64,000 nt of DNA from Nephrocerus scutellatus (GCA_947095585.1 OX352765.1:93642965-93706964), one strand, 5' to 3'. Shown: positions 23,175-36,060, numbered from the stretch's first letter. Notes: a model not told the origin generated them from the sequence alone. Numbers and translations are program-made.

Positions 23175-24390
23175 AATGTCCTTATAGCTGGAGTTCCCGC
23201 AATCTTATTGACAGTTACACAAATTCATATTAACTGCCGCACTTACGAGCCTATTTACCGATGCTCAGCAACACGGTACACGCCATATGGCTGTCCTTTC
23301 GGCCCATTCATTTCCTATAATTACCAATCGCATTTGTTCCTGCATTTACATAATTGTTGTTTACGATACTGCAGTGCCAAGTTCTTCGATTGGTAGACTC
23401 TCACGTAAATTTCTAAGGATTCACTTCCTAGTCACAACGAGCAACGCAACGTGTTAATAAAGCAACACAAATTAAATTATTGCCAAAGTTGGAAAAGTGT
23501 TCCCTTTCCTCTCAAGTCAAGGCGCAGTCACATTTGCATCTAACTTCTTAGACAAAGTCGCTCGCCCAGAATAAGGTATCTGCTGCGTGTGTTGTGCTTT
23601 GCCTATCGCGCACTCACACACACACATTTCCGCATCGATAAACTTCCCGGCTTAAGTAAAATGAAATTTAGTACCTCGACTCAACTCAATAGAAGTGGTG
23701 AAGCAGTAAGCAAAAGACAATTTGCGTATTCTTTGGGCCAACAGGCGCACATGCATTTTCCACCCAATGTTCCAAACATTTCAAAGTTGCTTCAACTCCA
23801 ACAGCACGTTAAGGAAGAATCGAGTATAGGAATTAAATGGCGAATACGAGTGGCTGTCGTCTTAATGGCTAGGTACACTACGCTTTCGACAAACATGTAA
23901 AAAATTCAATAAAACCGAAAAAGAGCCGCAAGAGTTGCAGTGAAAGTTGCAGTCGCTGTTTGCGCGGTGCGGTTCTTGGCTGGGTCGTTCTGTGATGATG
24001 AAATCCTCCTCTGAAGTGAAAAGATTTAAATATTCAAGGCAGGGATTTTTTAATAGTCGTTTAGTTGACAGGTTGGATTTTTGCACCGCACAGTGGACTG
24101 ACAACAATCCCGTTGTGTTGAAAAAGGACTTTCCAAATTGCAAACCAAAAATGAACATTTATTTCTTAACCTCATGGAAATGAACAAATATTTGTGCATG
24201 ATTTGAAACTGCACGGAAATGTACTCCTGCTTCTCAACGTTGCACGGTCCTCCAAATGTTAATTCATTTAAGATTATTTTTATATGTCACCCCCTTTGGA
24301 CTCCCACCGATAAGGATAATAGAGGTATATTACCGCCACTATTCACCTCACAGACCTCGCAAACTATGGATTAGACACTAATGTCGCTCT
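23175..24390. other. Intronic or intergenic stretch without recognised genes
   Basis: No domain-bearing frame. Short frames on both strands at 23.6-24.2 kb overlap each other and look random. Confidence 0.5.
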
Positions 24391-24399
24391 TGACATAGG

Positions 24400-25050
24400 T
24401 CACCCCCTGTTAAGAAGTTCTTTCGTTCCAAAGAAATAGCTCTGTGTGCCTTAATTGACATTGAGGGTTTCTTCGATTACACTGGTTACGACTTAATAGC
24501 AATAGCAATCAGTAGCAGAGGAATCGAGGTCTCGACCAAACAATGGATAAGGGCCATGATTGAAAGTCGAGTCATCACTTCCTCTTCAGGGGGAGTGTCT
24601 GTGTCGGTGATTGCAGCTAAGGGCTGTCCGCAAAGAGGTGTCCTTTCTCCCGTTCTATGGTCACTCGTCATAGACAACATTCTAGCCGATCTACATAGAT
24701 CGCAGGCTACATCGCCATTGGTTAGCTGATGATTTGATGAAAATAATTAGCGGTAAGCACAGCACGACCATTACAAATGTCAGGCAAGGTGCGTTACTTC
24801 ACGTCTTAGAATGGATGGGCTTTCCATTAATCCTTGCAAAATTGTTCCAGTGCCTTTCACGAAACGAAGACTGCCCGAGTTGGGAGCTATAATCTGAAAA
24901 TGCACTACATTAGAGCATTTCAGTGAGGTTAATTATCTCGGAGTCATCCTTGATAAACGACTAATCTGGAATTCTCATAACAAGGCCGCCATCAAACGTG
25001 CCACTATGGCTATGTGGGCAAGTAGACGCATTTACAGCAGAACTTGGGCT
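24400..25050 (+). mobile_element. LOA-type LINE RT fragment
   Basis: Plus-strand translation gives ALCALIDIEGFFDYTG, then SSRGIEVSTKQWIRAMIESR, then GCPQRGVLSPVLW and LVIDNILADLHRS. Downstream it has FSEVNYLGVILDKRLIWNSH and AAIKRATMAMWASRRIYSRT. The order matches the LOA-type copy at 57.6-59.5 kb, minus strand, which shares SSRGIE-STKQWIRA--ESRVI. The catalytic YADD segment is broken by a stop and shift near 24725. Confidence 0.88.
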
Positions 25051-25059
25051 CTTAGACAG

Positions 25060-26090
25060 TGTTTCAACTCAGATCGAGTTTGATGCACTGTCTGATTCAA
25101 TCCTAAGAATAGTCACAAAAGACGAGTATCCTAAAACTGAAATCTTTATTGCGGGCGATTGCAACGTACACAAATCTAGGTGGCTTCGCCATTCTAGTCA
25201 GACAACACCCGAAGGAAGGTGTATTGAGACATTCGCTGAGTTTAATCACCTTACTCAGATTGTAAATGAGCCTACAAGAATACCTGACATAGCAAATCAT
25301 TCCATAAACACCCTTGACTTGTTCCTTACCTCTCGTCCTGAAAATTTCTCCGTTAATGTATTGTCGCCTCTAGGCTCGTCTCACCATTGTGTTGTATCAG
25401 CTAATTTCTCGTTAATAAACCACGCAGTTAGAGAAAAAACTCCCAATAAAACAGTTTGGAAATACGATAAAGCCAATTGGGACGGCCTCAACAACTTCTT
25501 TTGGAGTTTTAACTGTTCGCTATTGTTTGGCTATAGCAACGTGGACGCCGCCGCTGATGCAATCACAAACATCATCCTTATTGGTATGAGAAAGTTTATC
25601 CCCTTCAGGGATAAGTCTATCAAACCAAAGGATGATGGATGGTACGACTCGAACTGTAAAGAGGCTTCTAGGATTAGAGAGGTATGCTTTCGGTTTTACA
25701 AAGCTAACTCTACTGAGGAAAACCGAACAAATTATAAACGAGCCAGAAAATATTGCAATGCTCATCTTATCAAGAATCAAAAGTACAGCCTCACCGTCGA
25801 TTCCAACGCTCATTTGTAATGACATATTCGCTTGAACACCGCAGGAACGCTTCCTGCTTGTCACAGTTAAACTTAACCCCATCTTCGGACGTACTGTTAA
25901 GTTTAGGGATTCGTTGTTCAGCCGTACAACTCGTATGTGGAATGCTCAGCCAAGCTCTGTCTTCCCACATCAATATGATCCACAGACATTCACAGACACA
26001 AGCTCATAGACATCTCCTCTTTTCTCTTCCTTTTCCTTAAAGCCCACGCTGTGCCAAGCATATAGCCGAGCATTATAAAGGTTCGAACCC
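25060..26090 (+). mobile_element. Jockey-type LINE copy with long uninterrupted endonuclease frame
   Basis: From about 25060 to the TAA at 25819 one frame of about 250 codons is open: endonuclease/exonuclease/phosphatase (EEP) C-terminal half with IFIAGDCNVHKSRWL, FAEFNHLTQIVNEPTRIPD, LDLFLTSRPENF and SPLGSSHHCVVSANF. The linker follows, WKYDKANWDGLNNFFWSFN to NQKYSLTVDSNAH. EEP enzymes nick target DNA. The final motif reads SHH where the family has SDH, so the catalytic Asp seems replaced. RT is deleted. The 3' end of the element resumes at about 25890 (DSLFSRTTRMWNAQPSSVFP). The first about 25 codons of the annotated frame (24998-25060) belong out of frame to the upstream LOA piece. Confidence 0.88.
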
Positions 26091-26254
26091 CTTTAAGCAT
26101 CCGCGAATTATAAAAAAGGCTACACCCTGTGATATAGTAGATCGTTTTAAATCGAAGTGTCACTTGGGCTATGGTTGTCTTTAAAAAAAAAATAGGGCAC
26201 CTCCTTCTATATATCTCTATCATCCCTAGCGATGCTAGGGGTGTCTTACCGTCA

Positions 26255-26300
26255 CTATTATATGTGACACATGTGTGTATCTCCAATTAGAGAATTTGTA
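26255..26300. repeat. Partial copy of unclassified repeat U
   Basis: ACATGTGTGTATCTCC followed by AATTAGAGAATTTG closely matches the TGTGTATTTCCGATTAGAGAATTT island at 7085-7115. Confidence 0.4.
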
Positions 26301-26304
26301 AAGA

Positions 26305-27640
26305 CCAAGTCTTCGCAAGCTGCTCTCTTACTCTTGCAATGCTTTCTTCTTTTTATAAAAATTAGATTGCCTTCTGTTGTTTATTTTTAGATGAGAAATT
26401 TGTCTGATGTGTCCCACAGTTAACATCACTGTAGTGCCACCAGGTCACCAGGTAATCTCTGCAAGCACCTGATGCACATCTGAGTCTATTCTCTGGTAGA
26501 ATTGGTTTTCTTCCTCTCGATGTCCTTTGCATCCTTTCGCTGTTCCTCCATGGTTGTTTTATTTCAGGTGAGCGTTGTAGTCCTTACGCTGTACGAGAAA
26601 AGGTTGAACTTTTTTCCAGTAGTTTTTCACTTACAGTCGACGCCGAGCAGTCAAATAAAAAAGTCATGAAGTGGAAAATTTTTATACGAGCACTGTATCC
26701 CGGGGAAAGTTTTCCACTTTGCAGTTTTTCTTTCCCTTTTTGGTGTACACGCATTTATTCATTAAGGATCAGTCTGATGTTTTCTCTGTCAGTTTTGACT
26801 TCAATCAGACAATTGAAGAAGAAAAAGAGTTCCTTACTGCAATCATTAGCAGCGTTTTGAGTGGTGTGTTTAGTGCCGGTCGTTGTTTCCGTTTGGGTTA
26901 AGGAGAGCTGACGAATTGCTTCCTGCATGCACTCTTTTCTAATTAAATTCTATCTATGGAGCTATGTTGCTATCTCCTGTTGCTGCTGCAACCACGATAA
27001 CAATTGGGGGGATGCTTGTTTGGTTTGAGTCTTTTAATTGCTGTTTCCTTAGAGCAAATATCCCTTTTTTACCAATTTTAAAATGTGTTATGACAAAAAA
27101 TGAAGGATTAACGTTTGTAAATGCAGAAAGGATGGCAATAAATTTAAGATTTAAAAGGAGTCGGACAGTTGGTCGATTATGGCCCACAAGACCCTATACA
27201 CAAGAAGCGCCACAGGTGCCTACGTCAACGTGTGGAACATATGAAGCTCATAAGCAGTTACTCCTGTCATTGACATTAATGACATCGATGAACGTTACAA
27301 TGATTACGGTGGGAGTGTATTTTCAGCGTTGTCATCATTGCATTCTCTCATCACCACCACATTCATCTTATTTGCGGCTTCTTCGGTTGACATATTTTGG
27401 CCAAATGAGCAAAGGAGTACTAAGTGCTGACACAGAATGACAATGAGGACGAACTGGACGATAAATAGGATATTCGAGGTTTTGGTCTGTGCATCGTCCA
27501 TACGGTCTGGTGGATCAACCTTAATTATCCATTGTGTTTGCCTGTGAATTGACATCGACGACGTTCAGGGATAATTTTCGATGGCACTTGAGGATGGTTC
27601 GTGCAAAGCATACTGCAGTCCGATGATTTATTTAATTAAG
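26305..27640. other. Gene-less stretch
   Basis: No domain-bearing frames. Two overlapping opposite frames near 26.95-27.45 kb show no family signal. Confidence 0.45.
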
Positions 27641-27689
27641 TGGCATTCGATCACTCACCCTATTCATGAGCGAATTTTATTTATTAAGT

Positions 27690-28160
27690 GTCTGAGGCGA
27701 TTTAACCATCTTGGTAGTTTTGCATAACTTAATGGCAGAACGGTCGTGGACATTAAAAATAGAATATTCCTATGAGGAGCTCCAGAAAAACATCAACAAA
27801 CAGGTTATATGAACTGATGACTGATGAATGAAATATCTGCATTCTTTGCCCAATCCAAGTAGACCTGCAATAAACTACGCCTACTATAAATAAAGGAACT
27901 GGTGTCCTTAACATCGTCTATAATATCTTGGCTTGGGTACTGTGTGCAGAACTGAAGCCTCTCGCCAAAAAACTGATTGGCTCCTATTACTAAAGTTTCA
28001 GGCCAGCAGCAAGGTCCACAATCGTCAGATTGTGTGCAACAGATGTTGGTGAAAGCCCAAGAAGTACAGATCGATACCCACCACATTTTTATCAATCACA
28101 AAGGCGCATTGGACAGCCTTTAAAGAAACGAGTAATGCTATGCCTTGTCTAGTTTTGGCA
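27690..28160 (+). mobile_element. LINE family C, 5' RT fragments
   Basis: At 27695-27760 the plus strand reads RFNHLGSFA then IKNRIF, an RT thumb-type motif. From 27840 a second stretch reads LNIVYNILAWVLCAELKPLA, KKLIGSYY and, after shifts, AQEVQIDTHHIFINHKGALD and YALSSFG. These are RT fingers and palm motifs (L-KPLA-KLIG-YQ-GFR and Q-DTHH-F-D-KAAFD) of a common insect LINE group. It is interrupted after 28160 and seems to resume at 29780. Confidence 0.75.
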
Positions 28161-28339
28161 CACACTGCCAAACTCGATTCACTATTGACGATGGAAAACT
28201 ATCACTACTCCACGTCGTCGGACCGTGGGGATACAATCAGAAACCTACTCCAGGTTCCTTTCCCAGCTTCGTCTACTCGTGCATTATACACGTACCCGAA
28301 CCAAAGGGTCTGTATTACTAGTACGGTAAATAGTTTATC

Positions 28340-29500
28340 CGCTAAAATCTTCAGTCCGGGAAAGGTTAAATGGGCAGTTTAAAGCTCCCGGCGATGATGG
28401 GGTCTTTTCAGCGCTTCTTCAGAAGGTAATCGATTTCATCCTACCGGGTATGATTGCTTTATTTAGACCCAGTTACAACGGGGGGTACAGGTTGATATTT
28501 ATTCCTAAAGCAGGAAAATCATACAGACCTATAAGTCTAACATCATTTGTCCTCAAAACCATGGAGAGACTTATTGATGTTCATACTAGAGGCCGGTAAG
28601 GATTGTCTACCCCTCTGCACTCAAGTCAGCAAAAGTACAGAAGGTGCCTTTCACTATATCGTAAAGAAGATAGAAGGAACTGCCCTGTGTGCCTTCCTCG
28701 ACATTGAGGGCCTGTCTAGGTATAACGGGTGCCATGCGCACCTGCCCAACGACAGTACTAGAAGCTGTTGTAGGGCTTTCATCCCTGGAAATCTTCATTA
28801 GGACGACGGCTGCCTGGTGACTATGTGGATCAACTGAAAGTTCTTGGCTCAATTCCTTAAAGAGACATGTTCTGCACTCTCCCCGACATTATGACGTAGA
28901 AATATTGGACCGGGAAAACTGGTGCAATGGTGTTCCGGCACTATACGCTGTCTGGTGTGGTCTGGTTCACAGATAGATCGAAAATGGAAACTGAAGTTGG
29001 AGCTAGTGTCTTTGGACCCAACACCAAAGTCTTGATACCAATGGGAAAAAGTCAAGGTTTTAAGGCGGAACTCCATGCCATTAAGATCTGCGCCAGGATT
29101 AACCTTAATATGTGATTTAAAGTCGCTAGAATATATATCTTTTCAGAAATCCAGGCAGCACTCAAAGCGCTGTCGTCCCAATTTAATGGACTCGATATCA
29201 TTCAAAAACTGGTACGATGGACTGCGATATCTTGCCAGACGCAATAAAGTCAAATTCGGTTGGGGACCTGATTATCAGCAGCGAAACGAATATGCAGATG
29301 AACTAGCTTGTGCTGGCTCGGAATCTCCGTTCACAGGACCTGCACCCTACTGTGGTGTCAACTGGGCTGCCGCCATAGGGCTAATAAATTGTTGGGAACA
29401 CAAACTTCGTCTGGTCAACTGGGAAAGCATCCCGGACAATCAAGCCCTGTTTCTACAAGGAAATCCTTTATTTTAATAGGGATAGCATTAGGAAGCTGGT
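28340..29500 (+). mobile_element. LOA-type LINE fragment nested in family C
   Basis: RT begins with APGDDGVFSALLQKVIDFIL, then GYRLIFIPKAGKSYRPISLT and SFVLKTMERLIDVHTRG. A second piece is ALCAFLDIEGLSRYNG. RNase H follows at 28927-29115: VVWFTDRSKMETEVGASVFG and KAELHAIKICARINLN. The C-terminal part is NEYADELACAGSESPFTGPA and YCGVNWAAAIGLINCWEHK (29215-29460). The catalytic RT core is deleted. It lies between two family C pieces in the same orientation, which suggests insertion into a family C copy. Confidence 0.85.
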
Positions 29501-29779
29501 GAGTTTGCTCGATATGCTCGACAGCGGAGTTGAAAAATTCTGCCACTAAAGATTTATTATCGTTCATTATGAAGGTGGTACGTCTCTCAGAATAAACAAA
29601 CCCTAAGATACAATGAATCATTCAGGTCGCAGCGTCTGCGGTATTAAGGGCTAGGGGTATTAATTAAAAAAAAATCACTGCTCCATAAATGGCGGGGCCA
29701 GCCTGACCAAGTCCTTCATTGTCAATGCGATGCACTGTTATGTTATTTCTTCGACATCATATCATGGAGAGAATTGTGC

Positions 29780-30185
29780 GAAACTCTTAGGTTTACAATT
29801 TCTTATAATCTGTTAAACTTGGCATACGCTGACGACATCGATATCATTGGTAGAACACAACGATCTCTCACTGGTGCATTTGCAAGTACAAATTGTGACA
29901 GAACGGCGGACTTTTTGGACTTTGTCTGTCTGGGCTTTGCAATAACATCCAATAATGATACCATTACACAAATAAATAGAAGAATAGGTCCCAATCGCTC
30001 TTTCTTTGGAATATGAAGTCAATTAAGAAGAAAAGTTCTTTCACGAAACACTAAGAAGATCCTGTATCGGACCTTAGGCATCCCAGTCTTACTCTGTGGC
30101 CCTTAAGTATGAATTCAATCGAAGGCGCATTAAGATATCTTTGGTCGTCTCGAACGAAAAATGCTTTGGATGATACTCGCTCCCT
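29780..30185 (+). mobile_element. LINE family C, 3' RT fragment
   Basis: The plus strand reads LLNLAYADDIDIIGRTQRS (catalytic YADD), then DFVCLGFAITSNNDTITQIN and RRIGPNRSFFGI. After a stop it continues QLRRKVLSRNTKKILYRTLG and IPVLLCGP, and GRLERKML. It is the downstream part of the RT started at 27.8 kb. Confidence 0.8.
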
Positions 30186-30189
30186 GTGT

Positions 30190-31180
30190 TAAAAGTGTTC
30201 TTTACTTTTCTGGTGGTACGAGTACATTTAAATTAACGTAGAAATACACTTAACAAATTCTACTCTTATATGTATGTCTGTACATTAATGAATGAACCAT
30301 CCACAGTCATGCGGCAGACTCGTCCATCTGCCCGATAACGATAAAGTATCTCTATCGTTTTCAATTTCATTGCAATTTTATTGAAATACGACTCCCAGCG
30401 GAAATTAGGAATTCATCACTGCTACACTTTATCGTTGAGTATCTATTTTATCGCTGTGTTGATGCTTTTTCTTATTGGCTCTTCCAATAAAGAGAAAGAA
30501 GTCTCCATAGAGCCGAGAACTCCTCATCATAATCTGAACTGAAATGACGACTTTTTTTTATTATTTTAGTTCGACGTACGCGAAACCAAGGAACCTCAAG
30601 AAGAAAAAGAAAGAAAATCATCAACTTTGTGTCGGATGGGTGGTGGAGTGAGGTGAAGGTTGTTGGCTAATAACAGACACAACAACACAACAATGAATCC
30701 TTAATTTCCTGTTTGTTACAGCGTTTGTTTCACACAGCAGCAAGTTTCTCCAGATGGACAGATAACTGGAAGCACAAAAATTGACGAACATAGACCGAAT
30801 TTAATTTTTACAAAATGGACGAGCTATAAACCCGCTAGCTGCAAATTGGATGGAAAACCCCTTTAAAATTGTCCTTAAGAAATTGTTCTTCAGTTCAGAG
30901 ATTAATGTGCATGAGGGGAGTAGAAGTCTTTATTTAAATCTTGTTCAGGGCCAAAAATTCGAAGAACTATTTAGTGAGTAGTCAGTAGGGGTAATGCTGC
31001 TTCAGGCAACTAAGTTTATTTTTAAATTTTCTGCTGGTCTTCAGTTTTTGTTATTCTGAAGAGCTTTCACCTACAATGCGGATCACTTGATTGAAGCGAT
31101 TTTTTTGCAACCGTTTTTCGCGGTGTATACCTAGATACTGTTAGCCCGGAAAGACTTACTACCTGTGAGTAAGGATGTAT
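30190..31180. other. Gene-less stretch
   Basis: No gene or clear repeat. The right end may contain the decayed 5' part of the LOA element that is readable from 31.2 kb. Confidence 0.45.
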
Positions 31181-31189
31181 TTCCCAAAA

Positions 31190-33155
31190 ATAAAGCTATA
31201 AAATTCTTGGCTGGCATCGGGTTATCTCGCATACGACCACGTGGGATGTCTTCCTGGTGATAACCTGAAGAAATTCACCGCAGAGGCAAAAGTCTCATTA
31301 TCGGCTGCGATGCAAATGCCCAGCATGGGGCAGCTCCTACATAAACGAGAGGGGTGCGTTACTTTTCGATTATATTTTAAGTAAAAACCTAACTGCACTC
31401 AATACTGGTAATGAACCAGCCTTCGTAACCAGGAGTCGACAAGAAGTGTTAGATATTACTCTTGTCACCGACTCTTTCAACGTCTCAACAAAAGACTTCT
31501 AGACTGGAATGTATCGGCTGAACATTCTTGGAGACTCTTCTGTGGTAAAATAGAAGAATCCTCTAAAGCGTCTAGGCTAAGAAAAATCCTCGCAACAAAT
31601 CCAATAATGCCGAGCTGCCTGAAAAAACTAGACGGCTCGTGGACTACCTCAATCAAAGAATCGGTCAATCTGTGAGATACCCACTTCACGGGCAGCTCCC
31701 ATGTGTTAAGTAATCTCAGCCTTGATAGGACAGACACTCGTAAAACTATCTCCAATGATCTGATAAATAATGAAAAACTGCTTTGGGCGCTACAAATCTT
31801 CAAACCATACAAATCTGCAGGACTTGACAGCATAATTCCAGCCGAGCTGCAAAGGACTTCGGATAGTATCCTTCCTTTGTAGAAACAATTCTAAAGAGTT
31901 TTCTCGATCTGGTCCATATTATAGTTTTATAGAGAGAAGAGCCATTGGTATCAGATGGGGTCTTCATCCCCATATAACTCATTGGATATATACAGCGGTG
32001 GTAGTAAGACCTACTCTTCTATACGGTGTGACTGTATGGTAGACTGCCTTAAATAAGAAAGTAAATCTAGATAAAGTACAAAGATCAGCTAGTCTATGTA
32101 CGAGCGGAGCACTTCGTTCAACCCCCTCTGCCGCATTGGACATTCTGTTCGACCTTACACCAGGCAGCAGATGCTATCTCCCAGTGGACTAGAAATGAAA
32201 TCGGTTGCTCCTCTATCCTGAATTTAGTCAGGATCCTAGACAACATAGACTACACCATTACGCAACTTAATTTCAACAAAAACTTCCAGGTCATCTTCCC
32301 CTTTAGTCATTCTGGGAAGAAGACGCTTACTTGGAAGATGAACACATTCATTTTTACACAGACGGGTCAAAAACTGATGACGGAGTCGGCGGAGGTGTTT
32401 TCTCAAAAAAGCTCAATCTTAGCCTCTCTTTTCGTCTTCGTAATAACTGAAGTGTTTTCTTGGCTAAAATTGAGGCAATCAGTGAAGCCATGTTTGGCTG
32501 AAGAGAAACGTCATATCCGCTAAGGATATCCGTATATTCTCGGATAGCGGAAAGCTGCACTGAAATCCCTGGAATCAGTCTCTACAAATTCAATTCTAGC
32601 CCTTAACTGTCGATCATCTCTCGTGGAGATGGCGGAGCAGTTCAATATCCACCTGTATTTGTTTCCGGGGCACAGAGACATTCCGGGTAACTGTATGGCT
32701 GACGAACTCGCCAAGCAAGGGGGTAGTGTAGTTCTTACTTAAATATAGTTCCATAGGCACACCAATCGCTACATGCAAACTCTTGTTAAAGCGGCATGCT
32801 AATGTAAAAACTAACTGTAGGTGGTCAAACGGTACAACTTGCATAGCGGCCCAAGCTAGATCCGAAACGCTCAAGTGTTTGATCTCTCAAAAACTATCAC
32901 ACATCGCTGCTATTGTAGATGTCATCACTGGATACTGTCTCGTAGGCAGGCGTGCAAGACTTGGAGTCTTCTCGAATGACTTCTGCAGAAGCTGCATGGA
33001 TAAGTAGGCTCTCCTAGGCTACATATGAAGCTCTAATTGGTTAACCGAGTAGCTGGAGGGATTTTTTGCTGATCCGTCTGGTATCACAATGGACCATTTC
33101 TGGTCTATGTGTATCGGTTTCACTGACAGCCACCTTAACCTAACCTAAGCTATAA
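31190..33155 (+). mobile_element. LOA-type LINE, endonuclease to 3' end with the RT core deleted
   Basis: The domain order is readable through frame breaks. The endonuclease has SLIIGCDANAQHGAAPT, LLFDYILSKNLTALNTGNEP and SRQEVLDITLVTDSFN. The linker and RT start have LQIFKPYKSAGLDSIIPAEL (31788-31850). The catalytic RT core is missing. The RT C terminus has VVRPTLLYGVTVW and LRSTPSAALDILFDLTPG. RNase H has EHIHFYTDGSKTDDGVGGG, DIRIFSDSGKAALKSLESV and PGHRDIPGNCMADELAKQG. The terminal zinc-knuckle-like region has NDFCRSCMDK. The 3' end reads CIGFTDSHLNLT, coincident with CCTAACCTAA at 33140-33150. Confidence 0.9.
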
Positions 33156-33189
33156 AATTAAAGAAGAAGAAAAATTCAAACTAAATAAA

Positions 33190-33850
33190 TATGTAGCTAG
33201 GTACGGGCCCAAAAGCTTTCGATGATGTTATGTCTGGAAAATAGTGCGGTTATGACAAAAGTTCCACGTTCTTCAATTGAATTCAGTTTCTAGATACACT
33301 GAAAGTGTGGATGGGGGGTGTTGTCCTGTTCGATAAACCAGGGCGGAAGTTCAAAAATATCCTTCAGCCTCAGAAATGGCTGTCTCAGCAAACATTAGCA
33401 GCTATTACCCCTTCCGTTGTAGTAGTTAGAAATTCCAATTCGATTATCCCATAGTCGTCGATAGCTTCCCACATTATAGCACCTGATGTCCGGCTACGAA
33501 TTCTTGAAATAATAAGATAGAGGTCGTAACCTAAAGGCAACTGTCAAGATTAGGATCATTATTTGCATTCGAAAAGACGACTTATTTCCGTTCACAGCTC
33601 CAAGCGACATGCTCTCTGGCGATGTTAGTTCCAAGATCCTTATGCACTTGCCTTGAAACTGGTTTCTTTTTCATTTTTTACGCTGGATGTTATCAATTAT
33701 ATTTCTGACTAACCTTCATAACGCTGATAACCCACTCTTTGACCTTATCTTAGGTGCTGATAGAGTGGAATTTGAGACAAGCCGCAGAGACGGGATGTTT
33801 TTGCTTCAGCTATGCGTCGGGTTTTTTCCTTCGTTTTCAAGATATGCGAG
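33190..33850 (-). pseudogene. Tc1-like transposase relic
   Basis: The minus strand, through several stops, reads SRIRSRTSGAIMWEAIDDYG and later IEERGTFVITALFSRHNIIE followed by SFWARTY. These parallel the Tc1 blocks VWGA---- and WP-RSPD-N-IE--W--L-R-VY (DD34E type). Catalytic residues are largely lost. The N-terminal part to about 33850 is only weakly readable. Confidence 0.55.
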
Positions 33851-33854
33851 GTAA

Positions 33855-36055
33855 TTGCTTACATTGCTCTAACCTCTGTTCAGTCTCTTTGCTATATTTG
33901 GCTCTGAAAGTCCCAGTTCCTTGAAAGCATCTATTTTTACTTTTCATGTCGCCGTCAACGTTTGTATGTCATATATGTATAGCTTTCAATCCTTTCTTAA
34001 ATCATTCAAGCTTTTGTTTAAAAATAATCCTGTTTTGTAATGGCTTTAATTAAGCGACTCGCAGTGTACATGCATACATAAATAGCGTTAAGTAGGTATT
34101 ATGTTTGACTGCTCCTCATGAAAGAACTGTCAAATATTATGGACACTCTGTTCTGTTGTGATGGTCGCAAAATCTCATTTATCATCGAAACGAAATGAAA
34201 AATGGATAGATATCGGTTTCATCCATCCATCGGATACGTTGCCTACGCTTCTTTTGATGATTTCTGTCATTTGCAGCAATTGCGATTGCGATAACGCGAA
34301 TGTGAGTCCGCGAGCTGAATACGAAAATGCGGGGTAACGCTCGCCATAAAAACTGCGGGAGAACAGACAAAAATAGTGTTGTTTCTACTCGTAAATACAT
34401 GAAGCCATAAAATTAAATGCCAATAAAAAAATTCACACATCTACTCCGTTTGTACGAGAGACGCGACTGGATGAGACACTAAATGTGAATCTGGAATCAA
34501 TAGAAACCGCCGTGCTGGCTTATCGTCGCAAGGTAATGGAACATCAAGCAGCTAAAAGCCAAGTTCGTTGACTTGTTTTTATTGACTGTTTTTTTTTTTT
34601 ATTACAATCGTATAAATGTACCAACATAAGTACGTATAAGACGGGTGCGAAGCTCATCCAAAATAGCCGAGCGCTTTCCAGAAGCAGTACAGGTAGAATG
34701 AGTGGACATTATCTTAATCACTGAATAGTGGACATAATGAATAATTAACTTAAGGAGCTGTTTAACAGGCAAATTAAGATTAAGATACAAGCATCGGCTA
34801 CCAAACCAAAACCATTCCTCTATCCAAAGGATAAATACAAAACCACAGATAGCAGATAGGAGTGAAAAATGAATGAAATTGCAATTAAGCACAAATTACC
34901 GAACAACCAGCTTAATTACACTTTCGAACAGTCCAGCCTGTCTCTGGGTCAGTCGGTTGTTTGCTTCGAGGCCGGCTAATGACTGCACATTACGCCACGG
35001 CAAAGAAAACAAGAAAAGTTTTCTGGCCGACAATCGCAGAGTCATTTGCCGGACATTGGAGCGAGTCCAACCTCTATGGAGGATACAACAAAACGAGGGG
35101 AACCTTGAGACGTTCCCATAATGCTTCGGTGTAATAAACATTCCACGCATTCATGCATCATGAGTGGTGTGGTGTTGTGGGTATCTGATGCCAATGTCGT
35201 AGTTGACCTATGCCTCGTTTTCTCTTCGTCGCTCCGACATCAATTACCGAGGAGACGTTGCACGCCGCCCTGTCTGTCTGTCTGTCTGTCTGAAATTGTT
35301 GCAAGTGTGCTGCACCATCAGTTGTTGTTGTCCTCTCTCAAGACACTTGTGACTGTGACCAATTTCTCAAAGCCATCAACGCCGCTTGCGTGCTGGATCT
35401 GCAAGTGTAATAAGGCCTCACGCTGATGGGCACTTTGGAAACTTGTACGACGAGGAGTAACTTGTGTCGGTGCGATTCGCTCAATTAAATGCAAATACAT
35501 CGGCGTGCATTCTCGAGAGCTCCGTTTTGATATGTTTGATAAGTATCTGACAGATACGACCATTTATCTATGCGTGCGATTGTTGCAGCGGCAAAATGTT
35601 CAACCGATTCCACAGTAATAATTGCTGAATTGCATTCGCTGTTGCGATTTGCATCTAAATAGGCTTGGTATGTGCACAAATTGCTTAGCGCTAATGTTTG
35701 CATCTTTAAGATAATCACTACTTGCGAGTGTCACTACTCTCCTTGTACAAGATACTCGCACACTCTGTTGTTGTGCAGCATGAATTATTGATGCAATGGC
35801 TTATTCACAGTTTAGGACATATTTTTCTTATTTGCTTTCTGTTGTCAGTCATATTTTCTACAAGTGCTCTTAGCTTGTTATTTCAAGAAAACAAAAAAAT
35901 TTAGTTATGTTTACAAGTAAGGCAATCATCGGATGATACATCACGGATCGTTGGTGCGTTGTTCGGAATATTTTAGTCATAGGTGCAGAGACATCTATTA
36001 AATGTGCTCGGATGTACGTCCTATAATTTACTTAAAGAACGCTTAACCCCTTTTG
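33855..36055. other. Gene-less stretch
   Basis: No gene recognised. A (TGTC)n run is at 35272-35292. Overlapping frames at 34.6-35.7 kb on both strands have no domain signal. Confidence 0.5.
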
Positions 36056-36060
36056 TACCA

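Noticed and set aside
26082..26094. GGTTCGAACCC resembling a tRNA B box
   Set aside because: It is a self-complementary word in the 3' end of a Jockey element, with no A box or cloverleaf nearby.
33138..33152. CCTAACCTAA resembling the insect telomere repeat
   Set aside because: It is the 3' coding end of a LOA-type LINE (reads DSHLNLT), and only two units are present.
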